From Serratia liquefaciens (GTDB taxonomy: Bacteria; Pseudomonadota; Gammaproteobacteria; Enterobacterales; Enterobacteriaceae): a DNA stretch of 64,000 bases. The first letter of the stretch is position 1. Every line of letters starts with the position of its first letter. A program made the translations under genes and the position numbers. The DNA is taken from assembly GCF_027594825.1 (NCBI RefSeq), contig NZ_CP088930.1, forward strand, positions 1,612,001-1,676,000, read 5' to 3'. The notes beneath the pieces are model-generated. The model worked only from the letters and a program-made list of their open reading frames with translations. It was not told the origin of the DNA and ran no database searches. This document shows positions 27,614 to 38,138 of the stretch, one piece after another.

Positions 27614-27766
27614 GGGGTCAAAGAGGATAACGGCGGCGTACATCTTAACTCCGGCATTCCCAACCGCGCCTTCTATCTGGCGGCCGCCGCACTGGGTAGC
27701 TTTGCCTGGGAGAGCGCCCCGCAAGCGTTGATCAACCTGTGGAAAACCGGTCAGGTCGATGAGTGA
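27614..27766 (+). pseudogene. Remnant of an M4 (thermolysin/protealysin-type) metalloprotease C-terminal domain
   Basis: The frame reads 'EDNGGVHLNSGIPNRAFYLAAAALGSFAWE' and stops after 'TGQVDE'. 'DNGGVHxNSGIPNxAFY' is the diagnostic start of the M4 alpha-helical domain and carries a zinc-site-proximal loop. No zinc motif HExxH and no N-terminal part is present upstream; the preceding 200 bases hold stops. Serratia species carry protealysin of this family. This is the scar of a lost protease gene at the right edge of the CDI island. Confidence 0.7.
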
Positions 27767-27800
27767 ACCGTTCTAAAGTTAGGGAAGCTACTGCGAGTTA

Positions 27801-27824
27801 ATCGGGGCGAATCTATTCGCCCTC
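27801..27824. repeat. Half copy of the GC-rich dyad repeat, overlapping the yfgJ stop
   Basis: ATCGGGGCGAATCTATTCGC matches one arm of the ~57-bp repeat found at 38359, 44533 and 49731. The stop codon and last three codons of yfgJ are formed by it, so the repeat has changed or defined the C-terminus. Confidence 0.5.
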
Positions 27825-28046
27825 CGCCCAAGGCGCGTAGCTGAACAACACGCGCTTTTTGGATATCAGCCCATGGCCGTTTTGGCACAGATAATCCACC
27901 GCACCGCAGGCCTTCAATTCTTGCAGCGGCTGCCGGCACTCCGGACATTCGGCCAACTGCCGATAATCGCTGTGACAGGCTTCGCAATGATAGTGCCCCT
28001 TCACCCACTGCATTGCCTGGTGACATTGCGGACATAGCGCTTCCAT
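27813..28046 (-). CDS. yfgJ: Zinc-ribbon protein YfgJ, 77 aa
   Basis: Small protein with four Cys pairs: 'CPQC', 'CEAC', 'CPEC' and a final 'C..GH' arranged as two zinc ribbons. 'LKACGAVDYLCQNGHGLISKKRV' is almost the E. coli YfgJ (DUF1407) signature. The molecular role is unknown. It neighbours der in E. coli; here an AEC permease lies between the two. The last residues 'AEGE' come from an inserted repeat arm. Confidence 0.85.
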   Translation of the reverse strand: MEALCPQCHQAMQWVKGHYHCEACHSDYRQLAECPECRQPLQELKACGAVDYLCQNGHGLISKKRVLFSYAPWAEGE

Positions 28047-28059
28047 AGACTCTCCCGAG

Positions 28060-29016
28060 TTAAATTACGCCCCATGAGCGTAAGAAATAGATCCCCAGCG
28101 CGGTGGTGAAAAACGACCCGACGGTGGTGATGGCGATAATGTTCGCCGCCAGCGTGGCATTGCCGCCCATGGCTCGCGTCATCACATAGCTGCCGGAGGC
28201 GGTTGGCGTGGCCGAGAACAGGAAGATAATTCCCAATGCCGCGCCCTGGAAACCGCATAGCCAGCCGCCCAACGTCATCAAGATCGGCACCAGAAACAGT
28301 TTGGCGCTGGAGGACAGCGCCGCCACGTTGGACGAGCGGAACATGGCGCGCAAATCCAGACTGGCGCCGGTGCACAGCAGCGCCAGTGGCAACGACAACC
28401 CTGAGATATAGCTGCCGGTTTGCCGGATAACCTGTGGGATTTCCAGCCCGGTCTGGGCAAACAGCAACCCACACACCAGGCCGATAATCAGCGGGTTAGT
28501 AACGATACTGCGTAATAGCGACAACCGGCTGATCTTCTTGCCCTCTCCGCCCTGCAGGCTGCGGGTCAGAGTCACCACCGACAGTACGTTAAACAGGATC
28601 ACCGTGACCGTCAGGTATAACGACCCCAGCGCAACCCCTTCGCTGCCATAAGCGGTCATGGCATAGGCCAGGCCGACAATGGCGGTATTGGCACGAAAGC
28701 CTCCCTGCACAAAGACGCCGCGCTCACGCGGTTCCTTCACCAGCCAGACGGCGGCTATTTCGAGTAACAAGAAAGTGGCGACGGTGCCGACCGCGCCGTA
28801 AATCACCAGCGACAGGTTGCCCAACAGCTGCGGATGATTGGTGGCAATGCTGAAGAACAGCAGGCAGGGCAGCGCCAGATTGAACACCAACCGCGTGGCA
28901 CCATCAATAAAACGGTCGTCCATCATCCGCCAGTGGCGTAGCAGCACGCCCAGCAGCATCATTAACAGATTGGGTACGGTGACGCTGAACGCAAAACTCC
29001 AGGTTTCCCAGGACAT
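28060..29016 (-). CDS. AEC (auxin efflux carrier) family permease, 318 aa
   Basis: Inner-membrane protein with about ten hydrophobic helices in two five-helix halves, each with a broken helix ('GGFRANTAIVGLAYA', 'FSATPTASGSYVMTRAMGGN'), which is characteristic of AEC/BART transporters. Bacterial members move malonate, malate or other carboxylates; the substrate here cannot be assigned. AAGGA precedes the ATG. It lies between yfgJ and der on the same strand, beyond the der terminator, and is an addition compared with E. coli. Confidence 0.85.
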   Translation of the reverse strand: MSWETWSFAFSVTVPNLLMMLLGVLLRHWRMMDDRFIDGATRLVFNLALPCLLFFSIATNHPQLLGNLSLVIYGAVGTVATFLLLEIAAVWLVKEPRERGVFVQGGFRANTAIVGLAYAMTAYGSEGVALGSLYLTVTVILFNVLSVVTLTRSLQGGEGKKISRLSLLRSIVTNPLIIGLVCGLLFAQTGLEIPQVIRQTGSYISGLSLPLALLCTGASLDLRAMFRSSNVAALSSSAKLFLVPILMTLGGWLCGFQGAALGIIFLFSATPTASGSYVMTRAMGGNATLAANIIAITTVGSFFTTALGIYFLRSWGVI

Positions 29017-29079
29017 GGTGTTCCTTCAGGCTGACGGCGGTAATCTTCAGATAATAAAACGATTTCGGCGCAATAAAAA

Positions 29080-29107
29080 AGGGGCGCGGTATGATTACCG
29101 CGCCCCT
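29080..29107 (-). terminator. Rho-independent terminator after der
   Basis: AGGGGCGCGGTA and TACCGCGCCCCT pair perfectly (12 bp, 4-base loop). A run of six Ts follows on the minus strand, 9 bases after the der stop. Confidence 0.9.
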
Positions 29108-29115
29108 CGTACTGA

Positions 29116-30600
29116 TTATTTGCTTTTCTTCAGGTGGCTCATCAGGCGTTTACGTTTACGCATCTGGTTCGGCGTCAGCAGGTTACGCTTGCCGGCGAAC
29201 GGGTTTTCACCCTCTTTGAACTGAATGCGAATTGGCGTACCCATCACCTTCAGAGAACGACGGAAGTAGTTCATCAGGTAGCGTTTGTACGAGTCGGCCA
29301 GATCGGTTACCTGGTTGCCGTGGATCACCACAATCGGCGGGTTGTACCCACCGGCGTGCGCATATTTCAGCTTCACGCGGCGGCCACGCACCAACGGTGG
29401 CTGGTGGTCATCGGCAGCCATCTGCATGATTTTGGTCAGCATCGAGGTGTTCACGCGACGGGTCGCACACTCGTAAGCTTCCTGTACCGACTCGAACAGG
29501 TTACCCACGCCGCTGCCGTGCAGAGCGGAGATGAAGTGCACACGGGCGAAATCGACAAAGCCCAGGCGCAGATCGAGCATCTCTTTGACGTGTTCGCGAT
29601 CTTCTTCGCTCATGCCGTCCCACTTGTTGACCGCAATCACCAGTGAGCGCCCACTATTGAGGATGAAGCCGAGCAGCGAGAGATCCTGATCGGAAATGCC
29701 TTCGCGCGCATCAACGACCAACAGCACGACGTTTGCGTCTTCGATCGCCTGCAGGGTTTTGATTACCGAGAATTTCTCTACGGTTTCAGTTACCTTGCCG
29801 CGTTTACGCACCCCGGCGGTGTCGATCAGCACGTATTCGCGCTCGTCGCGGACCATCGGGATATAAATGCTGTCACGGGTGGTGCCCGGCATGTCGTACA
29901 CCACCACACGCTCCTCGCCGAGGATACGGTTAGTCAGTGTGGACTTACCAACGTTAGGACGGCCAACGATCGCCAGCTTGATCGGCAAATCTTGTGGGTT
30001 GAAGTCGTCTTCCGGCTCTTCCTCGTCTTCTGGCAGTTCACCCTCTTGCTCGGCCCAATAAGCGGCATTAGCCTCTTCTTCGGTCAGCTCGACTTCTTCC
30101 GGTTTTTCACCGACAAACGGCACCAGCACGTGTTCGATCAGCTGCGCCACGCCACGACCGTGGGAAGCGGCAATCGCATGCACGTCACCCAGCCCCAGCG
30201 AGTAGAAATCGGCGGTGGCCATGTCTGGATCCATGCCGTCGGTTTTATTGGCTACCAGGAAGGTGGCTTTCTGGCGGTTGCGCAGATGCTGGGCGATGCC
30301 CTGATCGGCAGGCATCAGACCGGCGCGGGCATCGACCATAAACAGCACGATGTCTGCTTCTTCGATCGCCAACAGCGACTGGCCAGCCATGCGGGTTTCA
30401 ACGCCGTCTTCGGTACCGTCAATACCGCCGGTATCGACGATGATGAATTCATTGCCCTCAACTTCTGCACGACCATACTTGCGGTCTCGCGTTAGCCCGG
30501 GGAAATCCGCCACCAGCGCATCACGCGTATGTGTTAAACGGTTAAACAAGGTGGATTTACCCACATTCGGGCGCCCAACTAGCGCGACGACAGGTATCAT
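29116..30600 (-). CDS. der: Ribosome-assembly GTPase Der (EngA), 494 aa
   Basis: Essential GTPase for 50S subunit maturation. It has two tandem G domains, with P-loops '[12 protein letters not shown]' (~residue 8) and '[12 protein letters not shown]' (~210), each followed by DxxG ('DTGG', 'DTAG') and N/TKxD ('NKTDG', 'NKWDG'). An acidic linker ('[12 protein letters not shown]') separates them. A C-terminal KH-like domain and a basic tail ('[14 protein letters not shown]') bind rRNA. Length and sequence match E. coli. It follows bamB in the same leftward run, behind a hairpin. Confidence 0.98.
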   Translation of the reverse strand: MIPVVALVGRPNVGKSTLFNRLTHTRDALVADFPGLTRDRKYGRAEVEGNEFIIVDTGGIDGTEDGVETRMAGQSLLAIEEADIVLFMVDARAGLMPADQGIAQHLRNRQKATFLVANKTDGMDPDMATADFYSLGLGDVHAIAASHGRGVAQLIEHVLVPFVGEKPEEVELTEEEANAAYWAEQEGELPEDEEEPEDDFNPQDLPIKLAIVGRPNVGKSTLTNRILGEERVVVYDMPGTTRDSIYIPMVRDEREYVLIDTAGVRKRGKVTETVEKFSVIKTLQAIEDANVVLLVVDAREGISDQDLSLLGFILNSGRSLVIAVNKWDGMSEEDREHVKEMLDLRLGFVDFARVHFISALHGSGVGNLFESVQEAYECATRRVNTSMLTKIMQMAADDHQPPLVRGRRVKLKYAHAGGYNPPIVVIHGNQVTDLADSYKRYLMNYFRRSLKVMGTPIRIQFKEGENPFAGKRNLLTPNQMRKRKRLMSHLKKSK

Positions 30601-30680
30601 TGTGAAGCCTCATTACTTAATAATCAATGCGTTACTGCACTATGGATAGACACCAGAAGTGCAGCTTATAAAAATACGAA

Positions 30681-30706
30681 ACGGCCCCTGAACATTCAGG
30701 AGCCGT
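30681..30706 (-). terminator. Hairpin between bamB and der
   Basis: ACGGCCCCTGA and TCAGGAGCCGT form an 11-bp stem with one mismatch. The trailing T tract on the minus strand is interrupted, so it may be a partial terminator that lets some transcripts reach der. Confidence 0.6.
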
Positions 30707-30730
30707 TGGCAATCCGTGCGACGATCGGCG

Positions 30731-31912
30731 TTAGCGGGTGAAAGCGTAAACTTTTCCGCCCTTCGCCTGGATGACCAGCTTATCGCTGGCTACCATCGGC
30801 GCAGACAGGAAGCCGGAGCTATCCACTTCCTGCTGAGCGACAAAACGGCCATCCGTGGTGTTAATCCAGTGCAGGTAACCTTCAGAATCGCCGGTCACCA
30901 GGAAACCATTATACATTACTGGCGCAGTCAGGTTGCGGTGCAGCAGCTCGCTCTGCGTCCATACGGTGACGCCACCTTCAGTACTCAGCGCTACCACGCG
31001 ATCGTTCTGATCGACCAGGTAAATGCGGCCTGCATCAACGATAAAGTCGTTTACCGAGCCCAGTTCACGCTTCCACAAGATCTGGCCGGAACGCAGATCC
31101 AGAGCCGACAGGTTGCCATTGTAACCTAATGCGTAGACAACGCCTTCAACAATCACCGGCGTAGTGTCAACATCGTTCAGACGATCGATTTCGGTCGCGC
31201 CGCTAGGCTGGGAAATACGCTGCTGCCAGATCAGTTGACCTTGCTGCATCAGCACGGCGCTGACGCGGCCGTTATCACCGCCGACAATGGCTGCGCCAAA
31301 GGCAACGGCCGGAGCGGACTCACCGCGCAACGACAGCGAAGGCATATCCAGGTTAACCGTCCACTTCACTGCGCCGTCAGATTCGTTCAGCGCCTGCAAC
31401 TGGCCGTTAGTGGTATGGATCAGTACCATGCCGTCGCTGATCACCGGACGCGAAATCGCTTCACCGGCCACCTTGGTCTGCCAGGCTACCTTGCCGTCAG
31501 CGGTGTTCAGGGCGTAAACGACGGCTTTCTCGCTGCCGACATACACCTTATCGCCCGCAACGGCCATACCGCCCGACAGCAGCGCCGGCAGGTTGCTGGA
31601 GAAGAAGCCGGTCTTCTCGGAGAGATCAACCTTCCACTTTTCGTTACCGCTGTCGGCATCCATCGCTTTCACGAGGCCGTGGCGATCGGCAGCATAAATG
31701 GTGTTGTCCTGGAAAGCAGGACGCAGGTGAGAATAGAACTCACCGACGCCGTCGCCGACCGAGGTACTCCACGCCTTGCTTGGCGTGAACTGATTTTCAA
31801 CTTTCGGCAGCGGCGACATGGTAACCACGTCTTCTTCACTGTTGAACAGTGAGCAACCACTCAGCAAGGCAACGGAAACCAGTCCGACCAAGAGTGTTTT
31901 ACGCAATTGCAT
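30731..31912 (-). CDS. bamB: Outer-membrane assembly lipoprotein BamB, 393 aa
   Basis: Subunit of the BAM complex that inserts beta-barrels into the outer membrane. The lipoprotein signal 'MQLRKTLLVGLVSVALLSGCSLF' places the lipidated Cys at residue 20. An eight-bladed beta-propeller of PQQ-like repeats follows ('WKVDLSEKTG', 'VAWQTKVAGE', 'VKWTVNLD', 'ILWKRELG', 'TVWTQSEL'). Length and order match E. coli BamB (YfgL). It lies 11 bases after yfgM in the same transcription unit. Confidence 0.97.
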   Translation of the reverse strand: MQLRKTLLVGLVSVALLSGCSLFNSEEDVVTMSPLPKVENQFTPSKAWSTSVGDGVGEFYSHLRPAFQDNTIYAADRHGLVKAMDADSGNEKWKVDLSEKTGFFSSNLPALLSGGMAVAGDKVYVGSEKAVVYALNTADGKVAWQTKVAGEAISRPVISDGMVLIHTTNGQLQALNESDGAVKWTVNLDMPSLSLRGESAPAVAFGAAIVGGDNGRVSAVLMQQGQLIWQQRISQPSGATEIDRLNDVDTTPVIVEGVVYALGYNGNLSALDLRSGQILWKRELGSVNDFIVDAGRIYLVDQNDRVVALSTEGGVTVWTQSELLHRNLTAPVMYNGFLVTGDSEGYLHWINTTDGRFVAQQEVDSSGFLSAPMVASDKLVIQAKGGKVYAFTR

Positions 31913-31923
31913 GGGAATTCCCC

Positions 31924-32544
31924 TTAGCTGGACAAGTTATTCAATTTCATGCGCAGCAGAACCTGCAGCGCCTGAGAAGCGTTAGACTCAATGCCTTTGC
32001 TGTACGCCTCGCGCGCACCTTTGGTGTCGCCTTTGGCCAACAGCACGTCGCCGCGCGTATCCTGCGCCATCGCCGCCCAGCCTTCGCCTTTCACGCCATC
32101 CAGCGTTTTCAGCGCTTCATCCAGCTTTTTCTCCTGCAGCTGCACACGGGCCAGACGCAGGTTAATCATCGAAAGCAGGTTTTCATCTTTGGTCTGGCCC
32201 TGAGCCAGCACCAGCTGTTGGTCCGCTTTGGCAAAGTCGTTCTGCTCAACAAAATGCTTCGCCAGTTCCAGCGAGGCCAGCACGCCATAACTGTTGCTGT
32301 TGGCCTGGGCGAATTTCTCCGCGGCGGCCACGTCGTCCGGTTTACCGACCGCCAGACGATCGCTGGCTTCCTGATAAGACTGGGACGCAATCATCATGTT
32401 GGAGTTCTCGTGACTCTGCCAGTAACGCCAGCCGACCAGGGCACCAATTCCGAGCACCACGCCCACTGCCAGCGCTTTGCCGTTTTCGGCAAAGAACCGA
32501 CGCACGGCGTCGACTTGTTCGTTTTCAGTGGTATAGACTTCCAC
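31924..32544 (-). CDS. yfgM: Periplasmic chaperone-network protein YfgM, 206 aa
   Basis: Single-pass inner-membrane protein: a cytoplasmic N-terminus ('MEVYTTENEQVDAVRRFF'), one membrane segment ('ALAVGVVLGIGALVGWRYW', ~24-42) and a periplasmic TPR domain. In E. coli it associates with PpiD and the Sec translocon and modulates the Rcs response. It sits between hisS and bamB, as in E. coli. Confidence 0.93.
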   Translation of the reverse strand: MEVYTTENEQVDAVRRFFAENGKALAVGVVLGIGALVGWRYWQSHENSNMMIASQSYQEASDRLAVGKPDDVAAAEKFAQANSNSYGVLASLELAKHFVEQNDFAKADQQLVLAQGQTKDENLLSMINLRLARVQLQEKKLDEALKTLDGVKGEGWAAMAQDTRGDVLLAKGDTKGAREAYSKGIESNASQALQVLLRMKLNNLSS

Positions 32545-32557
32545 GGTGTCCTTCTCC

Positions 32558-33832
32558 TTAACCTAACATCAAAGCCAGACGCACAGCGACTTCGCTCTGC
32601 GCCAGCGTTTCTTGTTCACCACTGCGCAGGTCCTTGACGACCACCTGCTCGGCTGCGACTTCGTTCTCGCCCAGGATCAAGGCAACGCGCGCGCCCCATT
32701 TATCCGCACGAGTGATCTGCTTCTTAAAGTTACCGCCGCCGTAGTTGGTCATCAGTTTCAACTGCGGCGCGGCATCGCGCACGCGTTCTGCCAACTGCAT
32801 CGCCGCACTCTGCGTACCGGCACCGGAAGAGATCACGTACACGTCAATGGTCGCCGGAGCTTTAAACTCTGGGTTAACCGCCTGAACCAGCAGCACCAAA
32901 CGCTCCAGGCCCATCGCGAAACCGACCGCCGGCGTTGCACGCCCGCCCAGTTGCTCGACCAGACCGTCATAACGGCCACCGGCGCACACCGTCCCCTGAG
33001 CGCCCAGACTGGTGGTCACCCATTCGAATACCGTGCGGTTGTAATAGTCCAGACCGCGCACCAGGCGTTCATTGATGGTATATGGGATACCTGCCTGCGC
33101 CAAAAGTTCACACAGACCTTCGAAGTGGGCTTTGGATTCTTCATCCAGATACTCGGACAGGCGCGGCGCATCGTTCAACAACGCTTGCACTTCCGGGTTT
33201 TTGGAGTCCAGCACGCGCAGCGGGTTGCTGTACATGCGGCGTTTGCAATCTTCGTCCAGCTTGTCTTGATGTTGTTCCAGGAACGCCACCAAAGCATCGC
33301 GGTAATTCGCGCGAGCTTCCAGTGAGCCGATGGAGTTCAGCTCCAGCTTAACGTGCTCGGCGATGCCCAGCGCTTTCCACCAGCGAGCGCTCAGTAAGAT
33401 CAGCTCGGCGTCGATATCCGGGCCCTGCAGGCCAAACACCTCGGCACCCAGTTGGTGGAATTGACGGTAGCGGCCTTTTTGCGGGCGCTCGTAGCGGAAC
33501 ATCGGACCGACGTACCAAAGACGCTGCTCCTGATTGTACAGCAGACCATGTTCGATGCCGGCGCGAACGCAACCAGCGGTCCCTTCCGGACGCAGCGTCA
33601 GGCTTTCGCCGTTGCGGTCGTCGAAGGTATACATCTCTTTTTCTACGACGTCGGTCACTTCGCCGATCGCGCGTTTGAATAACGGGGTCTGCTCTACAAT
33701 CGGCAAGCGGATTTCGCTGTAACCGTAGCCGCTCAGCACCTGCTTGAGGATGCCTTCAATACGCTGCCATAATGCCGTTTCTTCCGGCAGGTAGTCGTTC
33801 ATGCCGCGAATGGCTTGAATGTTCTTTGCCAC
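32558..33832 (-). CDS. hisS: Histidyl-tRNA synthetase, 424 aa
   Basis: Class II synthetase charging tRNA-His. Motif 1 region '[24 protein letters not shown]', motif 2 '[14 protein letters not shown]', the histidine-specific '[14 protein letters not shown]' and motif 3 '[11 protein letters not shown]' are all present. The C-terminal anticodon-binding domain runs from ~325. Same length as E. coli HisS. It is separated from yfgM by 13 bases and from ispG by 138 bases containing a hairpin. Confidence 0.98.
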   Translation of the reverse strand: MAKNIQAIRGMNDYLPEETALWQRIEGILKQVLSGYGYSEIRLPIVEQTPLFKRAIGEVTDVVEKEMYTFDDRNGESLTLRPEGTAGCVRAGIEHGLLYNQEQRLWYVGPMFRYERPQKGRYRQFHQLGAEVFGLQGPDIDAELILLSARWWKALGIAEHVKLELNSIGSLEARANYRDALVAFLEQHQDKLDEDCKRRMYSNPLRVLDSKNPEVQALLNDAPRLSEYLDEESKAHFEGLCELLAQAGIPYTINERLVRGLDYYNRTVFEWVTTSLGAQGTVCAGGRYDGLVEQLGGRATPAVGFAMGLERLVLLVQAVNPEFKAPATIDVYVISSGAGTQSAAMQLAERVRDAAPQLKLMTNYGGGNFKKQITRADKWGARVALILGENEVAAEQVVVKDLRSGEQETLAQSEVAVRLALMLG

Positions 33833-33936
33833 GTGAGTTCTCTGTCCGTTGTCTATAAAAATGAACCCGATTATAGGGACTTTGCCGTCCCGTATTCAAC
33901 GCGAATGCAGAGTTCTGCTCCCGGGTTCATAAACAA

Positions 33937-33954
33937 GCGGGCTAAAAAGCCCGC
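33937..33954 (-). terminator. Hairpin after ispG
   Basis: GCGGGCT-AAAA-AGCCCGC, a 7-bp stem 17 bases past the ispG stop, without a strong T-run. Possibly an attenuating terminator before hisS. Confidence 0.55.
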
Positions 33955-33970
33955 CGTATCGGTATAATGC

Positions 33971-35092
33971 TTATTTTTCCAGCAGGTTGACCGAGATGCG
34001 ATTGCTCTCATCCATCATCGACGCCTTGGCGCGGATCTTGGCTTCCAGTTGGTCAATCATCTGCTCATTGTCAAAACGCTCTCTCTGGCGCACGCCGTCT
34101 TCGTAGAACCCGCTCTTTTTATGGCCGCCGGTAACGCCCAGAGTGGATACCAGCGCTTCGCCCGGCCCATTGACCACGCAGCCGATAATCGAAATATCCA
34201 TCGGCGTAATGATGTCTTCCAGGCGCTGTTCCAGCGCATTCACCGTACCGATAACGTCAAACTCCTGACGTGAACAGGTTGGGCAGGCGATGAAGTTAAT
34301 GCCGCGGGCGCGGATGCGCAGAGATTTCAGAATGTCGAAACCAACCTTCACTTCTTCCACCGGATCGGCCGCCAACGAGATACGCAGGGTATCACCGATG
34401 CCTTCCGACAGCAGCAGACCCAGGCCAATCGCCGACTTCACTGAACCACTGCGCGCGCCACCGGCTTCGGTGATTCCCAGGTGCAGTGGTTGATCGATTC
34501 GGGCCGCCAACAGGCGATAGGATTGCACTGCCAGGAACACATCGGAGGCCTTGACGCTGACTTTGAACTGGTCGAAGTTGAGGCGATCGAGGATATCAAC
34601 GTGACGCATGGCGGATTCGAGCAGGGCTTCCGGCGTAGGTTCACCGTACTTTTCCTGGATGTCTTTTTCCAGCGAGCCACCGTTCACCCCAATGCGGATC
34701 GGGATGTTTTTATCGCGTGCGCAGTCCACAACTGAACGGATACGCGACTCGTTGCCGATATTGCCCGGGTTGATGCGCAGGCAGTCTACGCCGTATTCAG
34801 CCACCTGCAGCGCAATGCGGTAATCGAAGTGGATATCGGCGACCAGCGGCACGTTAACCTGTTGCTTGATCAGCTTGAATGCCTCGGCGGCATCCATGGT
34901 GGGGACTGAAACGCGGACGATATCGACGCCGACGCGCTCCAGCGCTTTAATCTGATTGACCGTGGCTTCGACATCGGTAGTACGGGTGTTAGTCATCGAC
35001 TGCACGGCAATCGGCGCACCATCACCAATAGGCACATTGCCGACGTAAATTCGCGTTGATTTTCGACGGATGATGGGCGATTGGTTATGCAT
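33971..35092 (-). CDS. ispG: 4-hydroxy-3-methylbut-2-enyl-diphosphate synthase (IspG/GcpE), 373 aa
   Basis: [4Fe-4S] enzyme of the MEP isoprenoid pathway, converting MEcPP to HMBPP with electrons from flavodoxin or ferredoxin. An N-terminal TIM barrel starts at '[23 protein letters not shown]'. The C-terminal cluster domain holds Cys in '[10 protein letters not shown]' (~270, 273) and '[12 protein letters not shown]' (~305) plus the conserved Glu. Length matches E. coli. It lies 47 bases after rodZ. Confidence 0.98.
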   Translation of the reverse strand: MHNQSPIIRRKSTRIYVGNVPIGDGAPIAVQSMTNTRTTDVEATVNQIKALERVGVDIVRVSVPTMDAAEAFKLIKQQVNVPLVADIHFDYRIALQVAEYGVDCLRINPGNIGNESRIRSVVDCARDKNIPIRIGVNGGSLEKDIQEKYGEPTPEALLESAMRHVDILDRLNFDQFKVSVKASDVFLAVQSYRLLAARIDQPLHLGITEAGGARSGSVKSAIGLGLLLSEGIGDTLRISLAADPVEEVKVGFDILKSLRIRARGINFIACPTCSRQEFDVIGTVNALEQRLEDIITPMDISIIGCVVNGPGEALVSTLGVTGGHKKSGFYEDGVRQRERFDNEQMIDQLEAKIRAKASMMDESNRISVNLLEK

Positions 35093-35139
35093 TACTTACT
35101 CTCCATTGTTGCTCTGACTTAACGACAATGGCCGCGCAA

Positions 35140-36117
35140 TTACTGCGCGGCAACGGTCAGACGAGCAACACGGTTTGACTTAACAAACCGGCTTAAATCA
35201 ACCGGCTTACCTTGATATTGAATCTGTACTGCGGCCGGTGCGCCAATGGTCAGTTTATAGGGCGCGGTGCCCGCCAGGCTCAGCTTGCCGCCGCTCTTCT
35301 GGCTGCCGCTGTACAACGTTTTGCCGCTGGCGTCGGTGACCTGCAACCAGCAGTCGGCGGTGAAGTTCATCACCAGCGCGTTAGGATCAACCGCCGGTGC
35401 AGCGACACCCGCATCCGCCGTCGGCAACGGTGCTGTTGGCGCCGCAGGCGTGGTCTCAGGCAGCGTGGTTTGGCTTGGTGAAACCACCGCAGGCTGCTGC
35501 GCGGTTGCACTGCCGGTCACGGCCGGAGTCTGTGATTGCTGTGCTGCTGCGCCCGCACCGGTGTCAACCGGCGTGGAGCCATTGTCGGCCAAAGGAGCAC
35601 TGTTGTCGGCATTGCTGTCGGTCAACGGCACGGATTGGCCTTCATTGTTCTGTGAAAGCTGGGCAGAAGATTGATCGGCCATCGTGGCGATCTCTTCCTG
35701 CTGGGCCTTGTGGTTTTGCCACCACCAGGCACCGGTCAAGCCAACCACCACGAACACGATCAGCCAGGTGAAGCTCATCAGCCAGCCGTCGCGTTTTTTG
35801 CGACGCTTGCCCAGAGAGAAGCTCTGCATCGGCGCCACTTTCGCGACCTTCAACGGCGCCTGCTTGGCCAGCATCGGCAGCAGTTCATCCTCTGGTAAAC
35901 GTACCAGCTTGGCATAAGAACGGATATAACCACGCACGAAGGTTGAAGCCAGATCTGCGGACAGATTGTCTTCTTCGATATCGCGCACGGTAGACATTTT
36001 GAGGCACAGGCGTTCTGCAACGGCCTGTTGACTCAACCCGAGTTGTTCACGGGCCTGACGCAGACGTTCGCCTGTCGTCATTGATACGGTTTTATCTTGG
36101 GAGGCTTCAGTATTCAT
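35140..36117 (-). CDS. rodZ: Cytoskeleton protein RodZ, 325 aa
   Basis: Bitopic membrane protein that couples MreB filaments to the cell-wall elongation machinery. A cytoplasmic Xre-type HTH ('[34 protein letters not shown]', ~17-50) is followed by a basic juxtamembrane stretch ('GKRRKKRDG'), one membrane helix ('[21 protein letters not shown]', ~113-133), a Pro/Thr/Ala-rich linker and a C-terminal periplasmic beta domain (~245-325). Domain order matches E. coli RodZ. The start overlaps the end of pilW by 11 bases, implying translational coupling. Confidence 0.96.
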   Translation of the reverse strand: MNTEASQDKTVSMTTGERLRQAREQLGLSQQAVAERLCLKMSTVRDIEEDNLSADLASTFVRGYIRSYAKLVRLPEDELLPMLAKQAPLKVAKVAPMQSFSLGKRRKKRDGWLMSFTWLIVFVVVGLTGAWWWQNHKAQQEEIATMADQSSAQLSQNNEGQSVPLTDSNADNSAPLADNGSTPVDTGAGAAAQQSQTPAVTGSATAQQPAVVSPSQTTLPETTPAAPTAPLPTADAGVAAPAVDPNALVMNFTADCWLQVTDASGKTLYSGSQKSGGKLSLAGTAPYKLTIGAPAAVQIQYQGKPVDLSRFVKSNRVARLTVAAQ

Positions 36118-36856
36118 TAGCTAAGAACTGCTGGTACTGTTTGGATTGTGGAAAACTTCGCGATAACTGCTTGCCATAACGTTGCACGCTATCTTGGCGC
36201 CCGGCTAACGCGGCGAAACGAATCTGTAACCATAAGCTGTCGGCGCTGGCCGGCAGAACATGTTGATAACTATCCAATAAAAGTTGCGACTGTGCGCGCT
36301 TCCCTTCTCCAAATTGCTTTTCTGCCTCCACCAACAGTGGAGTGCCCTTGTCCGGATCGACCTTCAATGCACGGGTTAACAAAATACGTGCTTCGTCGTT
36401 TTGTCCGGCTTTGAGAAAACAGTAACCTGCGTTTTCCAGGCTGTCGGCAACCTGACCGTAATCCGGTGCTACTGCCGCAGCGCTAAACTGCTGTTGTGCC
36501 GGTACATACTGCCCTAAACTGCAAAGAAACGCACCGTAATTATTCAGCACCGTGCCATTGTTCGGCGCAAGTTTGAGCGCCTGCTGATAACGCTGTTCGG
36601 CTGCGCCGTTCTCGCCCGTCCTCTGCTCAACGAGCGCCATGCCCAATTGGGTACGGTAATCCTGTGGGGCGGCGTCCGCCGCTTTCTCCAGATTCTGACG
36701 CGCGGCGTTTAAATCGCCCTGCTGCAGATATTCCAGACCCAGTTGCAACCGCGTCTGACCGGCTTCAGACAGCGCGTTTTTTTCTTCCGGCGCTGAACCG
36801 GAACAACCGGCCAGTAACCCGGCCGCCAGCAACGTGCCCCACAGAATCAGCTTCAT
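36107..36856 (-). CDS. pilW: Type IV pilus biogenesis/stability lipoprotein PilW (PilF-like), 249 aa
   Basis: The lipobox '[20 protein letters not shown]' places the lipidated Cys at 18. It is followed by TPR repeats ('[26 protein letters not shown]', '[29 protein letters not shown]', '[14 protein letters not shown]'). In Pseudomonas the homologue PilF pilots the PilQ secretin; in enterics lacking those pili its role is unclear. It lies between rlmN and rodZ, as in E. coli. Confidence 0.92.
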   Translation of the reverse strand: MKLILWGTLLAAGLLAGCSGSAPEEKNALSEAGQTRLQLGLEYLQQGDLNAARQNLEKAADAAPQDYRTQLGMALVEQRTGENGAAEQRYQQALKLAPNNGTVLNNYGAFLCSLGQYVPAQQQFSAAAVAPDYGQVADSLENAGYCFLKAGQNDEARILLTRALKVDPDKGTPLLVEAEKQFGEGKRAQSQLLLDSYQHVLPASADSLWLQIRFAALAGRQDSVQRYGKQLSRSFPQSKQYQQFLANEY

Positions 36857-36941
36857 GCCTGCATTCGTTTCCTTGTCTGATGTTACCTTGACGTCTTTTC
36901 ACATAACAGACTGTAAGATAACAAAAATCATGCTATAGGAT

Positions 36942-38138
36942 TCAGACCGCACGCACGGTGATAGGTTCCCCGGCCATTTTCTTTTTCAGGGTACGCTTGG
37001 TACGGTCGATCACTTCACCCGCCAGTTGCCCGCAGGCGGCATCGATATCGTCACCACGGGTTTTACGAACAATAGTCGTAAAGCCGTATTCCATCAACAC
37101 TTTGGAAAAACGATCCACGCGGCTGTTGGAGCTGCGGCCGTAAGGTGCGCCCGGGAAGGGGTTCCATGGGATCAGGTTGATCTTGCATGGCGTGTGCTTG
37201 AGGACTTCCGCCAGTTGGTGCGCGTCGTCAGTGCTGTCGTTGATATGATCCAGCATCACGTACTCGACCGTCACCCTGCCCTGATTGGCGTTGGATTTTT
37301 CCAGGTAGCGGCGTACCGCAGCCAGGAAGGTCTCAATGTTGTATTTGCGGTTGATCGGCACGATGTCATCGCGGATCTTGTCGTTCGGCGCATGCAGCGA
37401 GATCGCCAGCGCGACGTCGATCATATCACCCAGCTTGTCCAGCGCAGGCACTACGCCCGAAGTCGACAGGGTCACGCGGCGTTTTGACAGGCCAAAACCG
37501 AAATCATCCAGCATGATCTCCATTGCCGGTACCACGTTGGTCAGGTTGAGCAAGGGCTCACCCATGCCCATCATCACCACGTTGGTGATCGGGCGCTCGC
37601 CGGTGACTTTCAGTGCACCGATGATTTTCGCCGCACGCCACACCTGGCCGATGATTTCCGACACGCGCAGGTTGCGGTTAAAGCCTTGCTGAGCGGTCGA
37701 ACAGAATTTGCATTCCAGCGCGCAACCCACCTGGGAAGAGACGCACAGGGTCGCACGGTCGCCGTCCGGGATATACACGGTTTCGACCTGCTGATCGCCC
37801 ACCTTGATAGCCCATTTAATGGTGCCGTCGGCTGAGCGTTGTTCTTCCGCCACTTCTGGCGCACGGATCTCGGCGACGCTCTGCAATTTATTGCGCAGGA
37901 CCTTGTTGATATCGGTCATCTGCTCGAAATCGTCGCAGCAATAGTGATACATCCACTTCATCACCTGATCGGCGCGGAAGGGTTTCTCGCCCATTTTGGC
38001 AAAGAACTCACGCAATTGCTGACGGTTCAGATCCAGCAGGTTAATTTTGGCCACAGCCGGTTTTTCCGCGTTAACGGATTGAGTAGTCAGCGAATTATTT
38101 TCAGACACGATGTGCTCAGACGTGATGGGTTCTAACAT
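36942..38138 (-). CDS. rlmN: Dual-specificity 23S rRNA/tRNA adenine-C2 methyltransferase RlmN, 398 aa
   Basis: Radical-SAM enzyme making m2A2503 in 23S rRNA and m2A37 in some tRNAs. The cluster motif CxxxCxxC is at residues 139, 143 and 146 ('CALECKFC'). The catalytic C-terminal Cys lies in '[12 protein letters not shown]' (~369), and the SAM-binding region includes '[10 protein letters not shown]'. Nearly the whole protein follows E. coli RlmN, with a ~14-residue longer N-terminus from the ATG at 38138; an internal start is possible but lacks support. Confidence 0.97.
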   Translation of the reverse strand: MLEPITSEHIVSENNSLTTQSVNAEKPAVAKINLLDLNRQQLREFFAKMGEKPFRADQVMKWMYHYCCDDFEQMTDINKVLRNKLQSVAEIRAPEVAEEQRSADGTIKWAIKVGDQQVETVYIPDGDRATLCVSSQVGCALECKFCSTAQQGFNRNLRVSEIIGQVWRAAKIIGALKVTGERPITNVVMMGMGEPLLNLTNVVPAMEIMLDDFGFGLSKRRVTLSTSGVVPALDKLGDMIDVALAISLHAPNDKIRDDIVPINRKYNIETFLAAVRRYLEKSNANQGRVTVEYVMLDHINDSTDDAHQLAEVLKHTPCKINLIPWNPFPGAPYGRSSNSRVDRFSKVLMEYGFTTIVRKTRGDDIDAACGQLAGEVIDRTKRTLKKKMAGEPITVRAV

